Below, in pieces: positions 56,320-64,000 of a DNA stretch of 64,000 nucleotides. A program made the position numbers and the translations under genes. The notes under the pieces are model-generated. The model ran no database searches, had not been told where the DNA came from, and saw only the letters and a list, made by a program, of their open reading frames with translations. Origin of the DNA: JABDKH01 sp963768565 (GTDB taxonomy: Bacteria > Bacteroidota > Rhodothermia > Rhodothermales > JABDKH01); NCBI GenBank assembly GCA_963768565.1, contig CAVYIO010000035.1, positions 117,210-181,209 on the forward strand. The letters run 5' to 3'. Within the stretch, counting starts at the first letter, position 1, and every line of letters starts with the position of its first letter.

Positions 56320-59298
56320 TTACCGTACTCGCAAAGCATATAACGAATTCACGGTAGTGATGAACAGGATGTCGCCTCCCGCACCACCCATCGCAAGTGA
56401 AATTGGACGCTCAGGAATGTTGATCCTTCGGGTCTCGTTGAGATCGGCGTCGTAGACGAAGATCTGGCCGTCTGCCACGTATACGTTCCCCCGTCGATCG
56501 ACTGCGTGACTCGTTTCTCCGCGCGGCAGAACCTCTGTCAGGTTCGTGAGGCGACCGTTCTTTTCAACGTCCATCCGAACGGTTCGCTTCGCGATGTCAT
56601 CCGAGGCAAAGATCGTCTGCCCCGGTACTGCAGCCGCCAGCGTCGACGTTCGCCCGATGTCGTAGGTCTCGGCGATGAACGTCCGACCGTCGGGCGCAAC
56701 GAAGGCCGAGTCTGGGTAATAGACCGCAGCCTCATCAAACGTGTAGTGCCACCTGCTCGACGGATAGTACATCTTATCGAGACGCTCGATGTCTGCGGTA
56801 GCGACACGGGCCATGGGCTCGAAGGTGCTGCCGGGGTTGTACGGGTCGATGGAATACGGGATTGCCGCCCACCCACTGTTGCCCCAACTGGAGTACGCCG
56901 GATTGTCGTCGGGCAGACGCTTGACCGTTTCCTGCTCGCCGCCAACGAGGTAACCCGGCTGCGGCTCGTAGCGCGCAACGACCAGAAGGCGGCCACCTGA
57001 ATCGGTGCCCAGTGCAAAAGGCTCAAACGGAAAATCGGCCAGCATCGTCACGGCCCCTGTGTCGACAGACCATTTGTAGATGCGCCGGCGCCTGGATTCG
57101 CAGAAGAAGACGTTGCCTTCGGCGTCGGCCGCCAGACCCTGCGCAAAATCAAACCCGGACGCGAGCCGATTCAAGGAGCCCACGGTGAGGTCAGTGCTTC
57201 GAGCCGCCGGCTCCAGACCCGTCACGGTCATCCGCGCCAATTCCCAGGCATACACCGGAAGCTCCCTGTTCACGTCCCACACGGGAAACTCGGTCACCCA
57301 GAGTTTCTGCGTATAGTTGTGCAGGTTTCGAATCTCGATATCGTGCGCGTTCCAGAGTCGCATTCCGAAACGCTTGGGTGTCTGCACGCGGATCGTGCGA
57401 TACATCCACAGGCTGTTGAACGCAAGGTCGCGCGAGTCGACGACCTCAATCATCTGCGACTCCATCCCCTCGATGTATTCCTCCTCGAACTGAAAGGCAT
57501 ACATCTTCCAGTTCGCGACCCCGGCGAAACGAACCTCGCCACGAACGTGGTGTTCGATTGACATGGCGTAGATCCGGCCAGGCGTCGAGGTGTTGCTCAC
57601 CAGCATCCCGCTTGTCGCGTACGTGTTGGCCGTCCAGATGTCCTTGAACGTTCCGCCGCCGCCGTTGGTGACCCAGAGGCTCCAGAACTGGTTGTCCCAC
57701 GCCCGATCCATCCCTCGATCGTATACCGGCTCCCCGGGCGTGCTTATCCCGGGTCGCTGCCGAAACCGTCGAGGCGTCCCCGGTGGCCGAATCGTCCCGT
57801 GACCACCCACAAATTTCACGTCATTGACCAGTGATTCTTCACCGGCCATCCACTTGAGCCCCACCGCCCGATAATTGTACGCGCCGGTCGAGATACCGAT
57901 GCCGTTGAGTACGCCGTCCCCACCCATCGACGATTGCAGCACAGGCTTCGGGCCGCCGAATCCGCTGAAGGCCGGTTCGCTGTCGTGAATGACAAGTTGG
58001 GTCGCCCAGGGGTGCAGTCCGATAAGCCGAGTGTCGGGCCCCATCGTGATCGTGTCCGTTACGCGGTACCAACCCTGCGGAAAATAGACGACGTGGTTGC
58101 CCAAGATCGCACGCCGGATGGCAGCGGTATCATCTGTTTCGCCATCTCCAGTCGCGCCGAAGTTTTTCACGCTAACCCACTCCTCCGTCGGCGGAAGAGC
58201 CGGAACGTTGCGCTCCAAAGCCGACGGAATCGTGTCAGCGAAATCGGACTGTCGGACGAAATCGACAATGGTCTCGAACTTCGAGTCGGCAGCAAGATTT
58301 CGCATGACGAGTCCGTGCGTGAACTCCCGCACGAGATAGGCATCGCCGACGCCCTTGACATCGTCAGCCGGCCCGCGGAATCGTGCAAAAACGGGAACGT
58401 TTCTCGCATACGTGTCGAGGATGTTGATCTGCGTTAGTGCACTCTTCCAACTGTTGATGACGATGGCGGCGTCGCGTACGTCTTCGAGCAGACCGTGCTC
58501 GAGGAACAGCCGGTCGGTAGCTTCTTCCTCGATCTCGAACACGACCGGCACGTTGCGCGCGTGCAGGTTCACCATGGTCAGCCCCGAGTTGTGCGACCGG
58601 ATGGCGGCACGCCGCTGCCCCTCAAAATGGGTGTCGACCATCATCATGGGCCAGCTCGGGGATGTCGGCCCAGTCACGATACCGTAGGCCCCACCGCGGA
58701 ATTCGACGTTCTCGATCTCGTTGCCCACCTGCGAGATCCCCGCCTTTCCAGATCCGATGTGGATGACCGAATGGCTCACGAAACCATGTTGGGCATAATG
58801 GGTGCGGAGCGCGACCGCACCCGCATTGCCGTCCCCAATGCGAAAGTCGATGTTCGAAACAGCGCTGTAAAACGTCCCCGGGTTGGCGTCACTCGGCCGG
58901 GCGTCTCCTTCGACCATGCTGCCGGTAAACCAGAGGATGTAGTTCTCGGCGTCAGCATCCTGGTATCCTGGCGTGCTCCCACCAAGGATGAACTCGGGGC
59001 GTCTCGTTCCGTATCCAATCAGCCGAATCGCGGGTGGAACATGGAGCGGATTCGAAATCAGATATCGGCCTTCCGGAATGAACAGAATGCCGTAGTTCTT
59101 TTCGGACTTGAGCTTGTTGATCGCCTTCTGTAAAGCTGCCGTCGCGTCGGTCGCACCGTCACCGTAGCGCTCACCGCTGAAGTAGTCTGCTGCGGCATCC
59201 ACAGGTCGCCGGGTGTACACCGACGCCGGATCCGTAGCCGCCGTGGTGGGCACGGCAAGCAGTAGCAGGACCGTGAACATCCAGATTCGTCGTTGCAT
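56320..59298 (-). CDS. secreted GH55-like tandem beta-helix protein with C-terminal propeller
   Basis: A 992-residue secreted protein starting at ATG 59298 with signal peptide MQRRIWMFTVLLLL...TTAA. Two pectate-lyase-3-type right-handed beta-helices follow: one at about 20-250 (DYFSGERYGDGATDATAALQ, then GILFIPEGRYLISNPL) and one at about 370-650 (VSVKNFGATGDGETDDTAAI, VVYFPQGWYRVTDTITM). This tandem helix is the layout of GH55 exo-beta-1,3-glucanases. About 300 C-terminal residues look like an NHL/SMP-30-type propeller (GLAADAEGNVFFCESRRRRIYKW, HAVDRRGNVYVADG). Catalytic Glu could not be assigned by eye. A role in laminarin-type glucan use is possible. Confidence 0.8.
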   Translation of the reverse strand: MQRRIWMFTVLLLLAVPTTAATDPASVYTRRPVDAAADYFSGERYGDGATDATAALQKAINKLKSEKNYGILFIPEGRYLISNPLHVPPAIRLIGYGTRRPEFILGGSTPGYQDADAENYILWFTGSMVEGDARPSDANPGTFYSAVSNIDFRIGDGNAGAVALRTHYAQHGFVSHSVIHIGSGKAGISQVGNEIENVEFRGGAYGIVTGPTSPSWPMMMVDTHFEGQRRAAIRSHNSGLTMVNLHARNVPVVFEIEEEATDRLFLEHGLLEDVRDAAIVINSWKSALTQINILDTYARNVPVFARFRGPADDVKGVGDAYLVREFTHGLVMRNLAADSKFETIVDFVRQSDFADTIPSALERNVPALPPTEEWVSVKNFGATGDGETDDTAAIRRAILGNHVVYFPQGWYRVTDTITMGPDTRLIGLHPWATQLVIHDSEPAFSGFGGPKPVLQSSMGGDGVLNGIGISTGAYNYRAVGLKWMAGEESLVNDVKFVGGHGTIRPPGTPRRFRQRPGISTPGEPVYDRGMDRAWDNQFWSLWVTNGGGGTFKDIWTANTYATSGMLVSNTSTPGRIYAMSIEHHVRGEVRFAGVANWKMYAFQFEEEYIEGMESQMIEVVDSRDLAFNSLWMYRTIRVQTPKRFGMRLWNAHDIEIRNLHNYTQKLWVTEFPVWDVNRELPVYAWELARMTVTGLEPAARSTDLTVGSLNRLASGFDFAQGLAADAEGNVFFCESRRRRIYKWSVDTGAVTMLADFPFEPFALGTDSGGRLLVVARYEPQPGYLVGGEQETVKRLPDDNPAYSSWGNSGWAAIPYSIDPYNPGSTFEPMARVATADIERLDKMYYPSSRWHYTFDEAAVYYPDSAFVAPDGRTFIAETYDIGRTSTLAAAVPGQTIFASDDIAKRTVRMDVEKNGRLTNLTEVLPRGETSHAVDRRGNVYVADGQIFVYDADLNETRRINIPERPISLAMGGAGGDILFITTVNSLYALRVR

Positions 59299-59690
59299 GA
59301 GTTCGAGTTTCTTTGTTCGAGATGTGCTTACAAGGCTTGACACCGTGAGCATTTCCAAAATGTCATCCTGGTTTTTTCAACCGTCCAGGCGCCTGCAATT
59401 TACCGCGAAAATTTAGTCACAAGTCGATGGGCCCATGCCGGGTCGGAATTCGATCGTTAGAGAGGTCAACGTGCAGGAAACAGAACCACGCTTACAGCAC
59501 TTCTGCTCGTGTCGATCACAGGCGACGGTGACGCGCTTGCTCAAGAGGATGCGTTCATGGGACTCCGTCAACGTGTGATTGACGGTAAAGAACGACACCT
59601 GTTGAAGCCGTGTACCCTCTGTGTAGCCACCTGAATTACATCCCCTCCTAATAGACTGTCCCGCATCGGTATGGAGTCGCCTGCTCTCCC
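59299..59690. other. intergenic region with a possible gene remnant
   Basis: No intact gene. From about 59479 to 59634 one frame reads a signal-peptide-like stretch (RTTLTALLLVSITGDGDALAQ) and then polar sequence before a stop, but there is no start codon in that frame after the preceding stop. It may be the decayed 5' end of a secreted-protein gene. Confidence 0.35.
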
Positions 59691-59783
59691 CAATGGCATT
59701 GCAGAGGTCAGGGGTTCGACTCTCCCTGGCTCCACGTAGAATCCCATCGGACGATGCCGAATGAGGCGGTACTGGTGGGATTC
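59691..59783 (+). repeat. partial tRNA-Ala copy plus diverged terminator
   Basis: Bases 59691-59735 match 53595-53639 (anticodon loop through T arm to discriminator) with 2 differences in 45. The first 32 bases are identical. Then GAATCCCATC (59739-59748) pairs with GGTGGGATTC (59774-59783), a copy of the tRNA-Ala terminator hairpin without a good T-run. It cannot make a tRNA. It marks the far end of the accessory segment. Confidence 0.75.
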
Positions 59784-60017
59784 TGTCGCTTGAGGAGTAC
59801 GTGGGGAGTCCCCGACCAGGAGGCGACAGAAGTGGATTTCAGTGGGTAGACCTGTGGCGTCGAACGACTATCCCTGCGTCAGCTTCAAAAGAAGCCACAG
59901 GTCAAAACATAATCACCGTGTGTCGCAAATCGTCACGCATTTGACGCATATAGTCAAACCCCTCCGTCTAGGTTGCAATTGCACACAACAGCAATCACCA
60001 ACAAGAAAAGGTGTGTT

Positions 60018-60569
60018 ATGAAATACCTGTCTATGCTCTGCATGTTCGGCCTGCTGATGGCGGGCTGCGATGCCGGGACGATGACTGGCATCAGTGAAGA
60101 AACCTCCGATAGCGAGACCCTCACGGCGGCGTCCAAGAAGGACACCAAGTGGGTGCCGTACCATGAAAAGGAAATCGGTGAAGTTACGTTCATGGGTTTC
60201 TCCGAGCTTTGCGATCCGGGCGAGAAGCTCTATGAAGGCTGGGCGAAAGGCCAGGCCACCCATGTCGGGCAGTTCACCGGAGAATTACAGCAATGCTCCG
60301 GAGCGGACGGCTTTACGGGCACCCTGACCATGATGGCAGCCAACGGCGACAAGATTTTCTTCGCCTATGAAGGAGAGAATGGCGAGGAGCCTTTCACCTC
60401 GGTTGGCACTGTCTGGATCGACCATGGGACGGGGCGCTTTGAAAACGTGATGACGGACCCCGAAAACCCGCTCGACCTGTTCTTTCGGGCGGAGTTCGTG
60501 GACGGCGTCCACTTCCCCTACACCGGCACTGTGACGGGCATGATTTCATCGATCGGATCGAGCATGTAG
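60018..60569 (+). CDS. small secreted lipoprotein, unknown function
   Basis: A 183-residue lipoprotein with lipobox LLMAGC (about residue 17), preceded by the purine-rich AAAAGGTG. After a polar linker the mature part looks like an all-beta barrel; FTGTLTMMAANGDKIFFAYEG and GTVWIDHGTGRFENV are reminiscent of small secreted dirigent- or allene-oxide-cyclase-like barrels, where GTGRF is common. That likeness is my reading of the pattern. It stands alone just after the partial tRNA. Confidence 0.75.
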   Translation: MKYLSMLCMFGLLMAGCDAGTMTGISEETSDSETLTAASKKDTKWVPYHEKEIGEVTFMGFSELCDPGEKLYEGWAKGQATHVGQFTGELQQCSGADGFTGTLTMMAANGDKIFFAYEGENGEEPFTSVGTVWIDHGTGRFENVMTDPENPLDLFFRAEFVDGVHFPYTGTVTGMISSIGSSM

Positions 60570-60680
60570 GCCAGAGGGGGCTGGCGGGCCCTGCTGTGGC
60601 CATCTCACGTGGCATATGTGGGACGGTTCGAACTGTGACCTGCATCGCAAGCCGGTGCTTCCAGGAGATCAACAGGTAGT

Positions 60681-60930
60681 CTACGTAGTGACAACCATCC
60701 GTCTCGTCTCCACGAAGTCACCGGCTTCAAGTCGGTAGAAGTACACACCTGACGGTAGCCCGGCGGCGTCAAACGACACCTCGCTGGAGCACGCTGGACG
60801 CGTCCCTGAGGCGAGGACTTTGCCTCTTGGCCAAGCGCGGCGTAGACGGTCAGCGTCGCCTCTGACAACCGTGGGAGATCGTGGTCGCCGGGCTGAAGGG
60901 TTGGGGTAGTTGGCGGCATTATTAGCCTGA
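60681..60930 (-). pseudogene. decayed T9SS C-terminal sorting domain
   Basis: On the minus strand pieces of a type A T9SS tail are spread over two or three frames: NYPNP, FSPATTI (other frame), LPRLSEATLTVYAALGQEAK (third frame), then SFDAAGLPSGVYFYRLEAGD and FVETRRMVV before a stop. An intact domain would need at least two indels repaired. No cargo domain is attached upstream on that strand, so this is a remnant of a lost gene. Confidence 0.6.
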
Positions 60931-60960
60931 ATCGTGCATAACCGCACGGAGGATACACCC

Positions 60961-63027
60961 ATGACGAACGCTAACGTAATTTACACGAAACGGCTGTTGG
61001 TGCTGCCTGCTTTGGGCCTGCTCCTGATGAGCCTCTCCATTCGACCGGCCCTGGGCCAAACCGCGCGGGCACAGTTTGTCCACGCCTCCCCCGACCCGGG
61101 TCTCTCCGTCGTCGACGTCTACTTCAATGACGTGCTCATGTTCGACGACTTCTCCTTCGCCTCCGCCACCCCTTTTGTGGATGTGGCGGCCGGTCAGGAG
61201 ATCCAAATCGCGGTGGCCGATAGTGCGAGCGCGTCAGCGAACAACCCGATCGCTACGACCGCCGTCACTTTCCAGGACGGATCGACCTATCACGTGATCG
61301 CTGCCGGCTTCTCGGATCCCTCGCTGTTCCCGCCCAACCCGGACGGGCTCGACACGAGCTTCCGATGGTACATCACCGACGATGCCCGTGAAACCAGTGG
61401 CGTACCCGGTGACTTCCGTACCCGCCTGTTCCATGCGCTTCCCGATGGACCTGCGATCGATCATTACCTCGACGACTCGCCCGCGCCGGTTCTCCTTCGA
61501 AATGACGTGGCCTATGGTGCGTTCACCGGATACGACGGGGGAAGCCCAAAAAGTTTTGACGGCTTCGTACACTCCTGCGGACAACTCCGACCAGACCCTA
61601 TTCACCGGCGTCGGTGACTTCTCGAACGCTGCCGACCTCGCGGTGCTGGAGCTGTTGATCGGGTTCTTTGGCCCGAGGTCTTCGACTGACTGGCCAGACC
61701 TGGACTGGATCTTCGTCTATGCGGACGGAGCTGTCGTCTCTACGGTCTCCTACGCAATGACGTGGCCTATGGTACGTTCACAGAATACAACGTGGGGAGT
61801 CCCCAAGGTGTTTACTGGCTAAAGTCGACACCCCGGCAGACAACCCCAACCAGACCTTGTTCACCGGGGTCGGTGACTTCTCGAACGCTGCCGACCTCGC
61901 CGTGCTGGAGGTGTTGATCAGGGTTCTTTGGCCCCAGGTCTTCGACTGACTGGCCAGACCTGGACTCAGATCTTCGTCTATGCGGACGGAACCGTTGTCC
62001 CTATCCCGCTGACGCGCGAGGTGTCTCGGGTTCAGTTTGTCCACGCCTCCCCCGACCCGGGTCTCTCCGTCGTCGACGTCTACTTCAATGACGTGCTCAT
62101 GTTCGACGACTTCTCCTTCGCCTCCGCCACCCCTTTTGTGGATGTGGCGGCCGGTCAGGAGATCCAAATCGCGGTGGCCGATAGTGCGAGCGCGTCAGCG
62201 AACAACCCGATCGCTACGACCGCCGTCACTTTCCAGGACGGATCGACCTATCACGTGATCGCTGCCGGCTTCTCGGATCCCTCGCTGTTCCCGCCCAACC
62301 CGGACGGGCTCGACACGAGCTTCCGATGGTACATCACCGACGATGCCCGTGAAACCAGTGGCGTACCCGGTGACTTCCGTACCCGCCTGTTCCATGCGCT
62401 TCCCGATGGACCTGCGATCGATCATTACCTCGACGACTCGCCCGCGCCGGTTCTCCTTCGAAATGACGTGGCCTATGGTGCGTTCACCGGATACGACGGG
62501 GGAAGCCCAAAAAGTTTTGACGGCATCTACACTCCTGCGGACAACTCTGACCAGACCCTGTTCACCGGCGTCGGTGACTTCTCGAACGCTGCCGACCTCG
62601 CGGTACTGGAGCTGTTGATCGGGTTCTTTGGCCCGAGGTCTTCCACTGACTGGCCAGACCTGGCCTCAGTCTTCGTCTATGCGGACGGAACCGTTGTCCC
62701 TATCCCGCAGCGACGGTTGATGTAGACGACTCGCCTACGGGATTGCCTGCCACGTTCCACCTCGATAGCAACTATCCCAACCCGTTCAATCCCGCGACCA
62801 CCGTGTTGATCGACCTGCCACAGCCCGCCACTGTGCGCGTGGACGTCTTCGACGTCCTGGGCCGTCGGGTCATGAGCCTGCCCGATCGCTTCCTACCTGC
62901 GGGCGCAGGGCAGCGACTGCACGTGGATGCTTCTACCCTCTCGTCAGGCAGCTACGTATACCGTGTGACGGCCGAGATGGGAAGGACCAAGAGCATCGCG
63001 TCAGGGCGCATGGTACTGGTGAAGTAA
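60961..63027 (+). CDS. DUF4397 repeat protein with T9SS sorting domain, multiple frame breaks
   Basis: One gene of about 680 residues in the ideal reading. A signal peptide ends PALGQ. Unit A (from RAQFVHASPDPGLSVVDVYF) is a DUF4397 domain to about 61563, where one extra base breaks the frame; the next frame carries TPADNSDQTLFTGVGDFSNA. A truncated, more diverged unit B (about 61740-61990) has further breaks. Unit C (62033 onward) is complete and nearly identical to A. One base is missing near 62712, after which VDVDDSP leads to SNYPNPFNPATTV and SSGSYVYRVTAE, a T9SS type A tail. It would be a secreted, surface-attached cargo protein. Whether it is dead or misassembled is unclear. Confidence 0.65.
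61072..61563 (+). repeat. 492-bp perfect direct repeat, copy 1
   Basis: Identical by eye to 62033-62524, offset 961 bases. It encodes the DUF4397 unit A. Beyond it similarity continues with scattered differences for about 150 bases. Confidence 0.9.
62033..62524 (+). repeat. 492-bp perfect direct repeat, copy 2
   Basis: Identical to 61072-61563. It encodes DUF4397 unit C. The lack of any difference, even at third positions, points to very recent duplication, gene conversion or an assembly effect. Confidence 0.9.
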
Positions 63028-63166
63028 GCTACGAGCGGCGTGGGGGTGGCGGCGCTACCGTTCACCCGGCACCCTCACGCTCTCGGGATCGCCCTGGCGT
63101 TCCGATAGCGGCAACTATCGACCTTGCCCCGCTCACCTTTTCCACCCGGCCTCACACATCACCGTC

Positions 63167-63973
63167 ATGACGCTTGTCGGAAACAGATACCGCATCCGGT
63201 GCATGTCGTCACGCGAGCACAAGGTCCCCATCGCGTCACACACAGAAGATCCGACACTCCACCTCGGCATACTCGAAGAGGCCAAGCGGCGCTTCTTCTC
63301 CAACATCTCCTACGAATTCCGCACCCCGCTCACGCTCCTACTCGGCCTCCTCCAGGATGTCCTCGACGGTGACTTCCGCGACGATCCAGCACGGCTCGAC
63401 GAGCATCTCCATCTCATCCACCGCCACGCCCACCGCCTGTTGCGGCTGGTAAATCACCTGCTCGACCTCACCCGCCTCGAGCTCGCCACCATGACCGTTC
63501 AGCCCGTTTACGACGACCTCGTCGACTTCACGCGTGACCTTACCTGCACCTTCGCCCCGCTAGCCGATCAACGGCGACAAACCCTCATCTACGAGTCCGA
63601 CCTCGACGCGTTACGCATCCGGTTCGACCCTCACGCCCTGGAAAAGGTCGTCGTCAACTTGATTACTAACGCTCTCACGTTCACGCCAGAGGGCGGCCGA
63701 ATCCTCGTTACGGTGAGTCCAAGTCGGGACGGTACCTGCGCCGAACTCTCAGTCAGGGACACCGGTCCGGGCATCGCCGCGGTCAACCTCGAACGGGTCT
63801 TCGCTCCTTTCGAGCAGGTCGACACCTCGATTCGCCGCGCGCATGAGGGTGCGGGCATCGGCCTGACGCTGGCCCGGGCGTTGACTGAGCTGCAAGGAGG
63901 TAGGCTGACGGTCGAGAGCGCAGTTGGTCTTGGCTCGATCTTTACGGTACATCTACCGGTCGAGACTAAGTAG
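63167..63973 (+). CDS. histidine kinase-like protein lacking the phosphoacceptor His
   Basis: A 268-residue protein with no sensor domain: about 40 N-terminal residues, a HisKA-type dimerisation region and an HATPase domain. The H-box reads FFSNISYEFRTPLTLLLG, so Tyr (codon TAC, 63311-63313, residue 49) is where His stands in FFANISHEFRTPLT. The rest of the kinase looks intact: N box VVVNLITNALTFTPEGG, G1 DTGPGIA and G2 GAGIGLTLARALTELQGG. It may be the detached kinase core of a hybrid two-component protein such as those near T9SS and Sus genes. A sequence error, CAC to TAC, is the simplest alternative. Confidence 0.82.
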   Translation: MTLVGNRYRIRCMSSREHKVPIASHTEDPTLHLGILEEAKRRFFSNISYEFRTPLTLLLGLLQDVLDGDFRDDPARLDEHLHLIHRHAHRLLRLVNHLLDLTRLELATMTVQPVYDDLVDFTRDLTCTFAPLADQRRQTLIYESDLDALRIRFDPHALEKVVVNLITNALTFTPEGGRILVTVSPSRDGTCAELSVRDTGPGIAAVNLERVFAPFEQVDTSIRRAHEGAGIGLTLARALTELQGGRLTVESAVGLGSIFTVHLPVETK

Positions 63974-64000
63974 AAACCGTACAGCCAGGCTCCGGATTCC

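Larger units (their letters stand above)
53595..59735. mobile_element. accessory segment bounded by tRNA-Ala and a copy of its 3' half
   Basis: A 45-base block of tRNA-Ala (53595-53639) recurs at 59691-59735 with two mismatches, and the hairpin after it is repeated in diverged form. Between them are VOC, ribbon-helix-helix, cyclase and GH55-like genes and two attC-like sites, unlike the housekeeping genes to the left. This is the footprint of integration at a tRNA 3' end. No integrase, excisionase or transfer gene is present, so it is either a remnant or was mobilised in trans. Several events may be layered here. Confidence 0.55.

Noticed and set aside
59413..59598. A 61-residue minus-strand frame in the 59.4-kb gap.
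   Set aside because: No motif or signal; the other strand looks more like a decayed signal peptide.
59691..59735. A second tRNA-Ala gene.
   Set aside because: The 5' half (acceptor and D arm) is missing and the T stem has a mismatch, so it cannot fold as a tRNA.

Overview
The window looks like a chromosomal contig of a moderately high-GC member of the Bacteroidota/Rhodothermota lineage. The signs are proteins with type IX secretion (T9SS) C-terminal sorting domains, a DUF2723 membrane glycosyltransferase, DUF3098 and DUF5683 proteins, a TonB-dependent receptor with an N-terminal carboxypeptidase-like domain, a PorV/FadL-like barrel, a short archaeal/eukaryotic-type prolyl-tRNA synthetase, and few clear Shine-Dalgarno sequences. 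Genus and species cannot be fixed from the sequence alone.

Layout. 0.2-17.3 kb holds envelope and housekeeping genes: DUF2723, lipoprotein, rsfS, LytR_C, tsaD, chorismate mutase, mltG, a FadL-like barrel, a Tyr/Gly- and Arg/Ser-rich lipoprotein, proS, a PAP2-like membrane protein, a TonB receptor and a DUF5683 protein. 17.7-27.6 kb is a translation and cell-division block: tRNA-Val, thrS, infC, rpmI, rplT, pheS, pheT, a coiled-coil protein, zapA, a structured RNA that is probably 6S RNA, and rny. 27.6-31.7 kb is a Mn/Fe/Zn ABC importer operon with a palindromic DtxR/MntR-type operator; both permeases carry winged-helix tails. 31.7-35.4 kb has a PD40 lipoprotein, a CnoX-like thioredoxin and the arsenosugar pair arsS plus a CMD protein. 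35.5-40.5 kb is a heterodimeric ABC exporter with RNase Z between its halves, and a Nudix hydrolase. 40.6-53.4 kb has a SpoIIE-type phosphatase, an ABM protein, gyrA, lysine 6-aminotransferase, lipA, ndk, a NamZ-type muramidase, DUF3098, mreD and the fused aspartokinase/homoserine dehydrogenase thrA.

From 53.6 kb the character changes. An intact tRNA-Ala(GGC) and, 6.1 kb further on, a copy of its 3' half plus terminator bracket an accessory segment: a VOC protein, a ribbon-helix-helix protein (each followed by an attC-like folded site), a class III nucleotide cyclase and a large GH55-like tandem beta-helix protein. No integrase is visible. Beyond it, 60-64 kb holds a small lipoprotein, a decayed T9SS tail, a DUF4397 repeat protein containing a 492 bp perfect direct repeat and several frame breaks, and a sensor-less histidine kinase in which tyrosine replaces the phosphoacceptor histidine.

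Several conserved genes (DUF5683, ABC exporter, RNase Z, SpoIIE phosphatase, NamZ, DUF4397) are each broken by apparent one- or two-base indels, often in short homopolymers. RNase Z is normally essential, so many of these are probably consensus errors in a draft assembly rather than true pseudogenes; they are annotated here as single genes with the breakpoints given.
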